DNA from: Linanthus parryae
Taxonomy: Eukaryota; Streptophyta; Magnoliopsida; Ericales; Polemoniaceae
DNA: 64,000 nucleotides
NCBI GenBank assembly: GCA_023055425.1
Contig: JALGPY010000007.1
Coordinates: forward strand, 14,952,001 to 15,016,000
Direction: 5' to 3'
The notes beneath the pieces were generated by a model that worked only from the letters and a program-made list of their open reading frames with translations, made no database searches and had not been told where the DNA came from. The position numbers were made by a program, and so were the translations under genes. Shown here piece by piece: positions 33,332 to 45,358 of the stretch; within the stretch, counting starts at the first letter, position 1, and each line of letters opens with the position of its first letter.

Positions 33332-36300
33332 TTACTTCCTACACTGTCTTGGGTGGAACTTCTCTTCCGAAAGGAGAAACTTTGTCAGAGTCTCAAGCCT
33401 CTTCGCACCTGCACCAGGACGAAGAGCAGCGAGATCCCCCACAGACAAACACGGATCGCTTCCATTTTCTCTGCTTCCGTTACACCAGCCGCCAGGAACA
33501 ACCATGTCTCGACCGCGGGACAAGAGTTCAGAATCGATCTGGTCGAGCACCGGTTCGTCGGTACGGAACTTTCGGGCAAACGGTGCGTTGCTGTTGACCA
33601 TCTTTGACATGTGGTTGCTCTTAAGGTAGAGCGGGTGCTGTTTCGGGGGGTTGTCCCAGGTTATGAAGTGTAGGTCGTGGTTCACAGTTGTATTGCGGAA
33701 CTCTTGAGTGTTGCAGATGACTGTGTGGAAGTAACCTTCGGGGGAGGAAAGGAAGTTTGCATAGTACATTAGGACTGTACGAGGTAAGTTGTCCCATCCC
33801 CATACGCAGTAATTGATGAAAGATCGAGAAAGTGCCATCCATGCTGAGCCTGAAAAAAATAAATTAGAATTTTGGTTTCAGTTATTTCTGCGGTCCACCC
33901 TAGGGAGGATGTTTGAAAGACTAATGGACGTCAGCAATTATCCATTTCATGATATATATTTGTGCTTAATGTCGCAGGCTGACTTCTATCACAATGAGCA
34001 GAGAAGAGTATCGGATCTTGGGGGCTTGTATAGTTGTACATGTACCCCATGAAGGAAGGATATTTCACCAATTCATAAGTTCAATATCTTTCAGTTTAGA
34101 GCATTTTCATATTCCTTTGATCTTAGGGCTTGAAGCTTTGCACGGCTATAGAAAAAAAATTGATAGACAGAGAGGGTTCAGTTTAAAGGGTGTTGTAGCA
34201 TCTAATCTTAAAAGGTAGATTGAAAAGCCTTTACGATGTTCAACAAATGAAAATAAAAGGTTTCGGATCAAAGACATCATATGTTAAGACAAGGGGTAAG
34301 AGCGAAACAAAGCAGAAAATTTCAGTCCAAATTGACGCTGATTTCTCTAGATTTTTAAGTTGGTCTGTTCATGATGGGTCCTAGCTTATTCTTAGCACAA
34401 TTACTAGAGGAACAAGGCTCCTCCCTTGGGTGCCCCAAGGCAGGGAGCCAGGGAGCCCCACTCACTTTTAGGGTTCAGCCAACGCAGGGGGTCAAATTGC
34501 AGTTTCCATGTTTTCTTTACTATTTTTAGCAAACGCTCCCCCTTTGGGTGCCCCAAGGCACGGAGCACTGCCAACTTTCAGCGTTTCAGCAACGTTTAAG
34601 AGGGGGGGGGGGGTTGTCAAATTACAGTTTCCATGTTTTCTTTACTATTTTTAGTAAGACTTTGATGTTTGATCATTTGGGTTAAGAACATCAGTTTGCG
34701 ATTCCGTAAAGTGGGGAAGTCTTACAATTTGATTCTTTACTAGGAGGATGAGTTTTGTTATTTTATACTTTTTACTATTTTTGGCAGTACTTTCAGTCAA
34801 GTGTTTCGGGGAACTATTTAACACTTTGTAGCCTACGGGCAGGATCATCTTTCATTCTTAATCATAATTTTCATAGTTTATCGTTCGGCTTTCTTCATTG
34901 CTTCAGTTAGTCGTTGGACTTTCTTCTATTGTTTCTAGACTGCGTCACAAATAGACAGAAAGATGCCAGAAACATAGAAGCCACTCTAACGTAGTTAAAT
35001 TCACCAACTTGGCGGGTGGAGAGCTTCTTGGTTTCAATATAATTTATCAACAAAGAATGATTAATGTATCGGTTGTCTTATTGTTTTCCAGGTCACAGCA
35101 TGAAAGAGAACACCCAAAGAATGATTTGAATTCTGAGCTTCTCTTGACATTTTCAGTTTCACACTAATGGTCAAAGGAATTCAATTGGTTGGACTTGGTT
35201 CTTGGCAAGGTTCTCTAGAACAAAAATAGTATATGATTTGTTAGTTTGTTAGTTTTAGGACAGGATTATACCAAGGATCTTTACCCCCAAACCAGAAGGG
35301 TCGAAAACTGCGAGGTTGTCCATAGTGATATCAAACAGTTGCAGTTTCAATAACACCAAATTCAGATTCCAAATCACATTTCAAGGGAACCTATGAATTT
35401 GACGTGATTGAACTATTTAACAAACGGAGTTCTGAATTCCATTCACAATCATGAGGAACATCTAAAGACTTCATGTCGCGATAGACATCAACGGATACAA
35501 GTAGAGGATACATGAACAGATCGAGGTGGTTTCTTTACACATAATGTGATTACTTGGGCACAAGAGGAATTTTAATGTGTGGAGTGTGGACGCATATTTT
35601 GTGTAGGTTTTAAGTGTTTTTTTTAAGCTCTTGTTAATCTCTATCTGTAATGAAAGCTCCATGGTGCATCATCTTCTTCGATGTGAAGCACAAACTAATA
35701 GACCATGCTTGTTCATACTCTGCCTACTCTTTCTCCACTAGCCTATTGGAAGCCAGGAAAACTTAAACCCCATAAACTCTCAAAGTCAAGGAACAACAAC
35801 CAAAATCACTCAAATTACACATTCTCTAGAGCGAGTTCCCAAGCCCCTTGAAGGGCCAGTTGACCTATCAGAAGGATTGAACTTGGCTTGAAAACAGAAC
35901 GATGGCCTTTTTTACCCCCCTGCTTAGCATCACTGCCTATATTTGCAAGTTGCAACTAATGGTACGTTAAAATGCCGTTTACTTTCTGTATACTAGTCTT
36001 TTCCATTTCACCTATCCCAAGTTGTATTACATCAAATAAATCGTCATACTGAACTTTGTCAAACATATAGGGTAATATCCGTTAAGTGCCCTACATTCAC
36101 TATTACCTTACTTCGGTGCCTGCTTTGGTTTCAACTAATGAAGTACTGGATTGAAAAAGAAAATGGTGAGGTGACTGTAAACAAGGAGTTCAATGGAGGT
36201 AAGTATAAAATGACCCTCAAAGTGCACATGTTTTGTTCCAAATCATAGTAGGAATAAAAGAAAATGAGATCTACTAAAAATATCATCCCACAAAAGATCT

Positions 36301-38040
36301 TATTAATAGTCGTAGGACGTTTAAGTGAGGTACGTATAAAAACGTCCTACGACTATTACTTGTACTCTCAGCACTACCCATTATCAGACAAGAGGTGTCA
36401 TGATGGTAAGTTGGTAACACTCCTCACTTATCTATTCTCTTACTCATTCTTAGGCAGATGCACTTCAGTTGTTATTGCATCAAACAGAATCGAAGTGCAA
36501 ACCAGACGGATTTACTGCACAACATTTACTTCCATTTTAAAATAAAAATGCATTCTACTATATCCCAAGAGTGCTACTATGTAGAACACACGAAGATCAG
36601 TTGTTGGTGGTCACAGGTCCTGGATAATAATCATAATGTGAATAGCCATCTATGTGATATCATTTGCTTAAAACCACAAAGACACCAAAACTAGTACTTC
36701 ATTCAGAAATCCAACTTCATAGGGAAAAAATAAGTCATGTAGCAGCAAGTTAATGAGACATATAACAAAGAAAGAAAGAAAATCAATTAACTCAATGAGG
36801 AAAACTATGTCAAATTGCACCTGTGAAAAGCTTGAATGCCGTCGGCAAGCTCCTTTTCTGAGTAACCCAGAAAACATCTGATTTCTTCTTCATATACAAC
36901 CCTGGATCAATTATTATCGGTTTCGCCCGGTCACGTCTACAAAGAAACAACACATTTCATCATCATCAATCATCATAGCCAATGAGTATACTCTAAATCA
37001 AACCAATTCACAATTCGCATACTCTTTCCATCCAATTTTGCTGGTGTGATCGATGAAATTGAGATCGCGCGACAGGTTCGAAAACGTATGAATCAGATCT
37101 AACGCACAGAAACCAAATTAAGCTGAATTTAGAAAAACATACCAAAATTGGAATAAATCAAAAGATTAATTGCAGAGCTCGGATCCTCTGTGTACTTTGT
37201 GTGTAACCTTTTCTGTGACGAAATGTACCAATCACGGTAAGGATAGAGAAGGTTACACACAAAGTTTGTGATACAGAGAATCTGGACTCTGTGTGTAACC
37301 TTCTCTGTATCTGTGATTGGTACATTTCATCAGAGAAGGTTACACACAAAGTACAGACGATCTGGACTTTGTGTGTAACGTTCTCTGTGTGTAACCTTCT
37401 CTGTATCCTTACAGAGAAGGTTACACACAAAGGATACAGAGCATCTGGACTCGGGATGCTCACCATCTTGAGTAACGAGTGGATAATCCGAAGCACTGAG
37501 ATTGATAAACCAGTCCCAATCCCCACCCTTCCTCAGCAATATCGCCGCCGCGTGCAGCGTGTTCGCCACCATCGTCGGCCCACGGTATGTCACGAGATTC
37601 GCCTTTTCGATCACAACAACGTTGTCGAACCTCGAAAACGTCGAGTGATTTCCCACGAACTCTTGCAGATCTTGTCGCTCCTCCGCCGGCGCCGCCGCGT
37701 CGAGGTGGACCACGTAGTAATTTTTCGGGTGGTAGAGGGCTAAAAGAGTCCTTTTCAGCTTGTTGCCGTCGCCGGCGGAGCCAGATACGAGGTAGGCAAA
37801 CCGCGGCGGCGCCGGCGCCGGCGGGACTGTGACCGGCCGGAGCTTCGATTCGACGAATACGGAGTCGGCGGCGGCGGAGTGGGACCAGGGGAGGGTCGGA
37901 ACTCCGTCCGGTGACGTCATTGTGGTGAGGAAGAGGAGCAAGAGAGTGAAAACCGACCCGATTGCTAACGGGAAGATCCATTTGCGGTCCAGCGTTTGTG
38001 GGTTTCTCAGGTGCGAGACGAAGCTCCTCAGTTTCTTCAT
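33332..38040 (-). CDS. GLCAT14: Beta-glucuronosyltransferase GlcAT14-type (GT14), four exons, intact
   Basis: Exons on the minus strand are 38040-37464, 37098-37023, 36936-36821 and 33849-33332. Phases agree at every junction (577, 76, 116 and 518 nt) and give 428 codons plus stop. Introns are GT-AG, of 365, 86 and 2971 bp. Residues 1-20 are basic, 21-41 form a single membrane anchor, so this is a type II Golgi protein. The family-14 'Branch' domain follows, with F-A-Y-L-V-S-G, Y-Y-V-V-H-L-D, D-W-D-W-F-I-N-L-S-A-S-D-Y-P-L, D-L-N-F-I-D-H-T-S, P-I-I-I-D-P-G-L-Y, and in exon 4 S-A-W-M-A-L-S-R and V-P-G-G-W-C. Known members add glucuronic acid to type II arabinogalactan of arabinogalactan proteins. 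A foldback element sits in intron 1, ten bases from the donor. A truncated duplicate is at 43344-43902. The exact family member is not certain. Confidence 0.92.
34428..34660. repeat. Tandem duplication within intron 3 of the GlcAT14-type gene
   Basis: A unit of about 118-125 bp occurs twice, each beginning around 'gggtgccccaaggca' and ending 'catgttttctttactatttttag'. The short inverted repeat CCTTGGG...CCCCAAGG is in each copy, and the second copy has a G run. Confidence 0.75.
36305..36357. other. Perfect 18-bp hairpin in intron 3 of the GlcAT14-type gene
   Basis: AATAGTCGTAGGACGTTT at 36305-36322 and its exact complement at 36340-36357 are separated by 17 bases. No repeat family was recognised; it could be a very short foldback element. 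Confidence 0.85.
37175..37452. mobile_element. Foldback MITE in intron 1 of the GlcAT14-type gene
   Basis: The block consists of at least six alternating forward and reverse copies of 'tttgtgtgtaacctt(c)tctgt'. The outer ends form an imperfect terminal inverted repeat of about 36 bp, starting gag at 37175 and ending ctc at 37452. No clear target duplication was found. It ends ten bases from the exon-1 splice donor (37463). Confidence 0.72.
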
Positions 38041-38150
38041 TATGAGCTAAAAACACATAAAATTGAGAGAGAAAGCAGTTGCAGATCAGATCACTCAAAT
38101 TGGGACTGAAACCAAATCAGTCAATTCCAATTCAATGGTTTGAGCACTGG

Positions 38151-38175
38151 TTCTATATAATTGTATATATATTTG
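38151..38175 (-). promoter_or_regulatory. TATA region of the GlcAT14-type gene
   Basis: An AT-alternating stretch (plus strand gtatatatat at 38163-38172) lies about 125 bp upstream of the ATG on the minus strand. The same stretch is kept in the duplicated copy near 44000-44030, together with the surrounding leader. Confidence 0.5.
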
Positions 38176-38404
38176 TTCACTTTCTGTCTCTAAAGGAGCC
38201 TCTGTAAATTGATCTGTCCGTGAAGAAGACGGAGAGAGACCAGAGTTTGGTCCTTTTCTGGAGAGACTCCGTGAAGAATGGAATCAAGAAAGCTCCCTCT
38301 ATTTTTTCAGTTTTTAGGTTGAAGGCACGATTTTTGAGGAAATATACTCTACATCTCGTTATTGATTCTTCGCAGTGTTTATAGCTCGATCGAACGGCTG
38401 TAAC

Positions 38405-38722
38405 TAGTGCTGCATATTCGGTTAACCGGAAACGGAACCGAACCGGCAATATCCTAATCAGCCGGTTCTCGGTTCGGTTAACCGGTTCTGGACATTCTTT
38501 TTTTGATTTTTTTGAAATTTTTCTGGTAGATTCTCGGTTAAACCGGCCGGTTTAGGTTCCAATTCCGTTTACCACTTACCCATGACCGTACCGAGACCGA
38601 TCATATACGGTTCGATGACCGGTTCCGCTTGATTCGGTACGGTTCTCGGTTCCGTATATTCAGTTAGATCGATTCGATTTTTACCGGAAGTCGCTGGTTA
38701 GCCGGAACCGAGTGCAGCTCTA
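38405..38722. mobile_element. hAT-like MITE rich in GGTTAACCGG motifs, copy A
   Basis: Ends TAGTGCTGCA and (complement) TAGAGCTGCA are terminal inverted repeats. The flanking octamers gctgtaac (38397-38404) and gctataac (38723-38730) agree at 7 of 8, a hAT-type target duplication; copy B keeps gctgtaac on its right side, confirming the original sequence. The interior is filled with variants of 'cggttaaccggttc'. Confidence 0.75.
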
Positions 38723-39809
38723 GCTATAACAATGGGATGACGTTGTGCCAACGTTATCGAATGGCTAAGATGAGGGTGTTGTAGTAGATGAAAAAATATT
38801 CATGTGGAGGATAGTATTGTCCTTACATAAGTAGTTGAAAGTTTTAAATGCTCACGTTTAATTTTTATTTATTTTTTGATTTGTGTGACGATATAGCTGA
38901 TAGGAGTAATTTGGAACAGTTAATTTGGTCGAATGAGGAAATAAATGCGAAAGTAAATTCGTAATTATTTCGTGCAACCATTAAAAAGGTCAAAAAAAAA
39001 AAGGTCATTTTCTTTGTATTTAAGGATGGTGAATTGTTGGTGGTCTAGAAGAGTGCACACCTTTGATTGAGGAGCGGCTGATAGATTTCTCTTGGGGTAA
39101 TAGACACTTTCACCCCCTCAGGTTTGAAACAACGACATTCCCATCCTTACAATTTGGGAACTGGCACTCTCATCCCTCGGTGTGCCAAACTTATGACACA
39201 TATACTCTTTAACTATGTCATTTTAAGAGTAAAAACATGAACCCAAAACTAGTGTCAGTAACAGAATTCCGCCCACATACTTAGTACGTCACAATAAGGG
39301 AGTGTAGGTGTCCAGAGATTTGGTAGATTGTAGGATTGGAAGTGTTATTTCCCAAACTAAATGAGGCGAAAGTGTCTTTCTGTCAAACTAATGAGGTGAA
39401 AGTGTCTTTTACCCATTTCCTACTGATATAGTTTCTTTGACCTATTTTAATAGTTCTTTTTCGAGAATACCAAATTTAATAGTTAAGTTTGTCTTTTTTA
39501 TATCATTTTGACTAACTTAATTGAATTTCCTCAAAAAAAACAAAAAAAAAACTTAATTGATTAGTAAAATTAAAAAAACTTATTAATATTAGAAATTGTC
39601 ATATCCTCTGTAGCACGATCTTAATCGATCATTTGAATGTTCATTTTTTTTTTATCAAAAGGCGTGACAATACTTTTTTTTTAAGAAATTACTGAATCTA
39701 TAATAAGGCATCTTGCCCATAAATAACGGTCTAATACATCTGTGGCCTAAAACGGACTTTTATAACATCGAGTAACAAGAGAAGCTCCGTAGGTGAAAAA
39801 ACCCTAAGC
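38723..39809. other. Intergenic between GlcAT14-type promoter and LINE fragment
   Basis: AT-rich, contains the MITE 39095-39414 and otherwise no recognised feature. The matching stretch in copy B is 44677-45781. Confidence 0.55.
39095..39414. mobile_element. GGGTAAAAGACACT-type MITE, copy 2
   Basis: The left end GGGTAATAGACACTTTCA and the complementary right end around 39397-39414 form a terminal inverted repeat of about 22 bp. The interior is non-coding. The same insertion is present in copy B at 45032-45358, so it predates the duplication. Confidence 0.72.
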
Positions 39810-39861
39810 ATGGAGACAGAAGAGACGGCGACGGCGAAGTTCGACCCTCTGAGGCTGCCAG
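39810..39861 (+). pseudogene. LINE ORF1 start, cut by Copia LTR
   Basis: Seventeen codons from the ATG match the start of the LINE ORF1 at 45782 (M-E-T-E-E-T-A, K-F-D-P-L). The next base pair begins the Copia LTR. Confidence 0.8.
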
Positions 39862-41515
39862 TGTAACACCTCTTGATTCCCAGGCTTTTCGTTCCAGACT
39901 GGAGAACCCACGAGGGTGCTTCTCATACTGAGATGGCAGAAATCGAGAACTAATACTGCCATAATTATATCACATTTCCCAACAATCTTAAACATTGCCT
40001 TAAGATATTATTACACAAAAGATAGAAATTATCTAGAGTCTGAGTTACTAAGAGTACTGATATCTCTAGACGAGTCCGTGTTCCCCCTCTTATTGTTGGG
40101 TTTTGATGCAGGTTACGCAGCAGAATAAAAAAAATAATCCTGCTCTAATCCCACCAAGGATCGCAGGAAGAGACTACATAATGATAGTAAAGGATTTTAG
40201 TGTCTACATACCTTTGGGTTCTCCTGTGATGACTTCACACGTGAAATAGTGTTCACGTCTCTATGGCTAGTACACTCCTATGATTGAAACCGGATCCTTC
40301 AAACCTTTGTGCTAGCTAGGATTGAAGGAAGAAGAAGAAGATCACACAAGGAACACCAAAAGAGAGGGGCTCGGCCCTCTTTGTGGCCGACGGGGTAGGC
40401 GCGATCCCAAGGGGTTCGGCCTCCTTGGGATTTGCTCTCTCTCCTTGCTTCTCTCTCCCACTCAATGTGTTATGAGCATTAGTCTGGGAAGGAAGCTAGG
40501 AGTGTCCTTTATATAGTCCAACAACTCCTTGTTGACTGCATAAAAGCCCATATCCTAATCATGTCCATACACGAATTATTCCAACTTGCATATTAGTCCT
40601 ACTAAGCTTGCAAGTAGTTGCGTATTGATCCTTCTAATTAATAAATCATATTAATTACATCCCAAGTCCGGTCTAATCCATAGAGAGTGTGACCCCATAG
40701 GTTTCTACTTAGTTGGTAGTAATAAATACTAACATGGAGCGGCCTCTAGCAGGACATCCATGCTACCCAACTAATAGAAATAGTCATCCAAGAAACCTTG
40801 TTCCCAATGTTCATGTATTGTGTTATCCATTTGTCTCAATATCCGGATTTGATACGAAATATATTAGTCACACTCGTATATCCAATCCATAGTTTCTCGA
40901 TCCTGGAAATATGCTTATGCGTGCAGATAACATCAATATCTCCATATTGATTTATCTGAGTCTGGCCATACATTCTATAAGCACCATCCCTCGAGTGGCC
41001 CATGGATATTTACTCCCATTATGTGGGAGGGACAAATCATGTCTACGTCACTACGATCTCTAAGCTTGCTTCCTATCATGCTCGATAACTACCTTTATAG
41101 TTACCCTGTTAAGGCGCAACATTTGATAATATCAAAGTATGATATTTCACAACTAGAGTATCTAGTGACTTCAAGTCTAAGGATTACAATACCATTAGCA
41201 CTACGAGAAGCGCTTGTGACTTTAACACAATCTAATGTAGCCTTCTCGTCGTGGGTCAATCATGTATGTCATTACTCTTAATGCATACCCATGTGTTGGA
41301 TCGTGATATCTCCATATCAATCAAACCCCATACTAGTCTATATTGATTATCCTGTTAATCAATATAATCGATTAGGAATATTTAAGAATATAAAATTTAT
41401 ATTCCACGGACTTCATTCATGTTAACATATCTCCATATCGATAAGATAATGAATAGTATGTCCATATATATATTTGTCACGATAAATTGATTGCCTATAA
41501 GGCACAATTCCAACA
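39862..41515 (-). repeat. 3' LTR of a Copia element (1654 bp)
   Basis: On the minus strand it starts TGTTGGAATTGTGCC just after the purine-rich tract GTGCAAGTTGGAGAC and ends GGTGTTACA, the layout of long Copia LTRs of the Angela/Tork type. It has TG..CA ends. The base at 39861 belongs to the LINE. The 5' LTR is missing. Confidence 0.82.
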
Positions 41516-43343
41516 GTCTCCAACTTGCACTATAGTCAATCTCCTGCCTCATATGCCTATTGATCTATCACGGCCCCCATGCTTTTACTGCGCAAGGTAA
41601 GAGAGATATCTGCTGGTACTTGCAAATATTCACATCTCCTCTATCAACAATTTGATTGAGATGGAATATTCTGAGTAAGTGCATCTTATGCATTAATATA
41701 CTCAGTCCATTGTGATAGAATCGGCAACTGAATATTTCCTATAACCTTTACAGCTCACAGTCCCTCCCACTTGTGCAAAACATAAAACTTGACTATAATC
41801 TGAAATCTTATTTGTCAGATTATAAGTTCTCATCACTGTAACCCTTTACAGTAAACTCTTCGTATCCTTCATTTACCAAGAATTCATCATAAGTTCTTCT
41901 CAAGTACTTTAAGGATAATCTTGATAATTATCCAGTGACTTTCACATGGATTTTACTGGTATCTTGGTGTCATACTATATGACACATATGGCCTAGTACA
42001 TAACATGGCGTATCTCGTGAATCTCATTCATACGGTCCTTTCTCAATCTAATTGGAGAGACAATTAGTTCTTACAAAGACTAATTCCATGTGACATGTGT
42101 AAGAATTCATATTCTTACATGTTGAACCATTTCAACACCTTGTCAATATATGTACCATGACTCAAGCTCAACAACTACCCTTGATCTATCTCTATAAATC
42201 TTTATAAATTGTCTCGCCTAAGTCTATTACTGAAAATCAATTCTCTAGTCAATCTTTACAAGATTGCTGAGTAGAGACATTATTCCCAATGATTAGTATG
42301 TCTCCACATACAAGAACAAAAATATAAATGTGCTCCCACTAACCTTCTTGTAAACACAAGTCTCATCTTCAATATTGATGGAACCAAAATTCTTTGATTG
42401 CATCATCAATTCGAAGAATCCAACTCCTAGAAGCTTGACTCAATCTATAGATAGATTGCTACAAGCAAGATGCGAATGGATTTAAGCATCACAAATGGGG
42501 GATAGATTTCGTCATAGTTTATACTATGAACTCACATGAAACTCTTTTCAATCCAATTGTCCCTTAAAAGTAATCATATTACCATTCATGTTGGTTTTCT
42601 CATAACCCACTTGCACCTATGGGTCCCACCCATTCAGATGGTCTCACAAAAGTTCGTACTTTGTTGGTATACATGGATTCCATATCGTATCCCATGGCTT
42701 CAAGCCATTTCTGAGAGTATTGCCCACTCGTGGCCTCTTCATAGTTGTAGGCTCATCTCTATGAACAATATATCACCGGGTTATGAGAAATCCTTATTTC
42801 CCTAGTCCCGTGACATATCCTACCTGACCTACGAGGTTCTTGTGTTATCTGAGTAGGTTGCTCCACAACACCTTGTGATCCTGCTCATGTTCCATCAAAA
42901 AGATCAATGTTCTGTTGTGGTTCTTGAACTCCTTCAAGTTCTACTGTCCTCCTACTGTTTCTTTTAGATACAATCTCTATCTAGAAACGCAGTGGTTCGA
43001 ACAACAAACAATTTGTTCTCGATTGGATTGTAGAAATAATATCTTTTGTTTCCTCAAGATATTTCCACATAGTACATTTATCCGACTTATGTTCAAGTTT
43101 TATCTGTATACCTTTTACATAAACTTCATAACCCAAGTTCCTTATGAATGACATACTGGGACACTTCCCAGTCCATATCTCAAATGGCGTTCTTCATAAC
43201 TTATTTAGATGGAACAAGGTTAGGGGCGAAATTTGTTGTAATTAGAACATTGGCCCCCAAAAGTAATCTGGAAGTTATGTTTGACACATCATGGATCGAT
43301 CCGTGTCCAACAAGGTTCGGTATCTCTTCTCAAACACCATTCC
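41516..43343 (-). pseudogene. Copia pol relic (integrase end, RT, RNase H), truncated
   Basis: Minus-strand fragments read N-G-V and R-T-L-L-D with a broken S-E-R between (integrase end near 43330), P-F-E-I-W-T-G-K (near 43180), then E-A-M-G-Y-D-M-E-S-M-Y and P-I-G (RT start near 42690), and A-I-D-type RNase H remains near 41600-41750. Frames are broken throughout. The integrase end abuts the duplicate of GlcAT14 exon 1 at 43343/43344, so the 5' half of the element is deleted. Confidence 0.78.
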
Positions 43344-43902
43344 AATCCGAAGCACTGAGGTTAATAAACCAGTCCCAATCCCCACCCTTCCTCAGCAATA
43401 TCACCGCCGCGTGCAGCGTATTCGCCACCATCGTCGGCCCACGGTACGTCACGAGATTCGCCTTTTCGATCACCACAACGTTGTCGAACCTCGAAAACGT
43501 CGAGTGATTTCCCACGAACTCTTGCATATCTTGTCGCTCCTCCGCCGGCGCCGCCGCGTTGAGGTGGACCACGTAGTAATTGTTCGGGTGGTAGAGGGCT
43601 AAAAGAGTCCTTTTCAGCTTGTTTCCGTCGCCGGCGGAGCCAGACACGAGGTACGCAAACCGCGGCGGCGCCGACGCCGACGGGACAGTGACCGGCCGGA
43701 GCTTCGATTCGACGAAGACGGAGGCGGCGGCGGCGGCGGAGTGGGACCAGGGGAGGTTCGGAACCCCGTCCGGTGACGTCATTGTGGTGAGGAAGAGAAG
43801 CAAGAGAGTGAAAACCGACCCGATTGCTAACGGGAAGATCCATTTGCGGTCCAGCGTTTGTGGGTTTCTCAGGTGCGAGACAAATCTCCTCAGTTTCTTC
43901 AT
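43344..43902 (-). pseudogene. Truncated duplicate of GlcAT14-type exon 1
   Basis: From the ATG at 43902 the frame matches exon 1 of the intact gene through F-I-N-L-S-A-S-D with about a dozen residue differences. It then runs into Copia sequence and stops after W-N-G-V. It keeps the membrane anchor, the start of the family-14 domain and the promoter, but lacks exons 2-4 and any splice donor. If transcribed it would give about 190 residues without the catalytic C-terminus. Confidence 0.9.
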
Positions 43903-44143
43903 TCTGAGCTAAGAGACATGAAATTGAGAGAGAAATGCAGATCAGATTGGGACTGAAACCAAATTAGTCAGTTCCAATTCAATGGTTTGAGCACTGGTTC
44001 TATATAATTTTATATATATTTGTTCACTTTCTGTCTCTAAAGGAGCCACTGTAGATTGATCTGTCCATGAAGAAGACGGAGAGAGACCAGAGTTTGGTCC
44101 TTTTTTGGAGAGACTCCGTGAAGAATGGAATCAAGAAAGCTCC

Positions 44144-44175
<32 letters not shown>

Positions 44176-44268
44176 TTTCAGTTTTTAGGTTGAAGGCACG
44201 ATTTGAGCAAATATAATCTACATCGTGTTATTGATTTTCTCAGTGTGTTTAGCTCGATCGAACGGCTG

Positions 44269-44676
44269 TAGTGATGCATATTCGGTTAACCGGAAACGGA
44301 ACCGAACCGGCAATATCCTAATCGACCGGTTCTCGGTTCGGTTAATCGGTAGGAATACTGATTCGGTTCGGATAACCGAAACCGAAATATTTCCCATATC
44401 TGGAACTGAACCGAAACCGGTATATCGGTTCGGTTAACCGGTTTTGGTCGGTTCTGGCAATTTTTTTGTTTGTTTGTTTGTTTGTTTGTTTGTTTTTTCT
44501 CAATATTTCTGTTCGGCGGTTCCAGCTACTACTGACCCTTGACCGAACCGAGACCGGCCATATATGGTTCGGTGACTGGTTCCAGTTCTCCTTGATTCGA
44601 TTCGGTTCTCGATTCCGTGTATTCGGTTAACTCGGTTTTGGAAACCGCCAGTTAACCGGAACCGAGTGTAGCTCTA
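44269..44676. mobile_element. hAT-like MITE rich in GGTTAACCGG motifs, copy B
   Basis: Counterpart of 38405-38722. It is longer because of the TTTG microsatellite and an extra block of 'ggttcggttaacc' words. The right flank gctgtaac (44677-44684) preserves the target duplication; the left one has lost two bases. Confidence 0.72.
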
Positions 44677-45031
44677 GCTGTAACAATGGGATGACGTGCC
44701 AACGTTACCGGATGGCTTAGATGAGGGTGTTGTAGTAGGTGAATAAATAATCATGTGCAGGATAGTATTGCTCTTTCCTTAAGTAGTTGAAAATTTTAAA
44801 TGCTAACATTTAATTTTTATTTATTTTTTGATTTGTGTGACGATGCAACTGATAGGAGTAATTTAAAACAGTTAATTTGGTCGAATGAGGAAATAAATGC
44901 GAAAGTAAATTCGTAATTATTTCCTGCAACCATTAAAAAGGTCATTTTCTTTGTATTTAAGGATGGTGAATTGTTGGTGGTTTAGAAGAGTGCACACCTT
45001 TAATTGAGGAGCGACTGGTAGATTTCTCTTG

Positions 45032-45358
45032 GGGTAATAGACACTTTCACCCCCTCAGGTTTGTAACAACGACATTTCCATCCTTACAATTTGGGAAATG
45101 GCACTCTCATCCCCTATGTGTGCCAAACTTATGACATATATACTCTCTAACTGTGTCCTTTTGTACTCTAAGAGTAAAAAGTGAACCCAAAACTAGTGTC
45201 AGTAACAGAATTCCGCCCCTATACTCAGTACGTCACAATAAGGGAGTGTCAATGTTCAGAAATTTGGCAGATTGTAGGAATGAAAGTGCTATTTCCCAAA
45301 CTAAAAGGAGTGAGAGTGTCCATCTGTCAAACTAATGGGTTGAAAGTGTCTTTTACCC
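45032..45358. mobile_element. GGGTAAAAGACACT-type MITE, copy 3
   Basis: Counterpart of 39095-39414 within duplicated copy B, with the same terminal repeats and the same flanks. Confidence 0.72.

Larger units (their letters stand above)
37485..39861. repeat. Duplicated segment, copy A
   Basis: Exon 1 of the GlcAT14-type gene, its promoter, a hAT-like element (38405-38722), a MITE (39095-39414), and the start of a LINE match copy B (43344-45833) in the same order and orientation. Copy A ends where a Copia LTR begins at 39862. Copies differ by scattered substitutions and small indels, so the duplication is not very recent. Confidence 0.92.

Noticed and set aside
33318..33629. Plus-strand frames opposite exon 4, and similar frames opposite exon 1 at 37291-37743 and 43291-43602
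   Set aside because: They are antisense shadows of the conserved minus-strand coding exons.
37158..37464. GlcAT14-type gene as a pseudogene cut by repeats
   Set aside because: A good splice donor lies just before the repeat, and two short downstream exons and the last exon continue the protein in phase.
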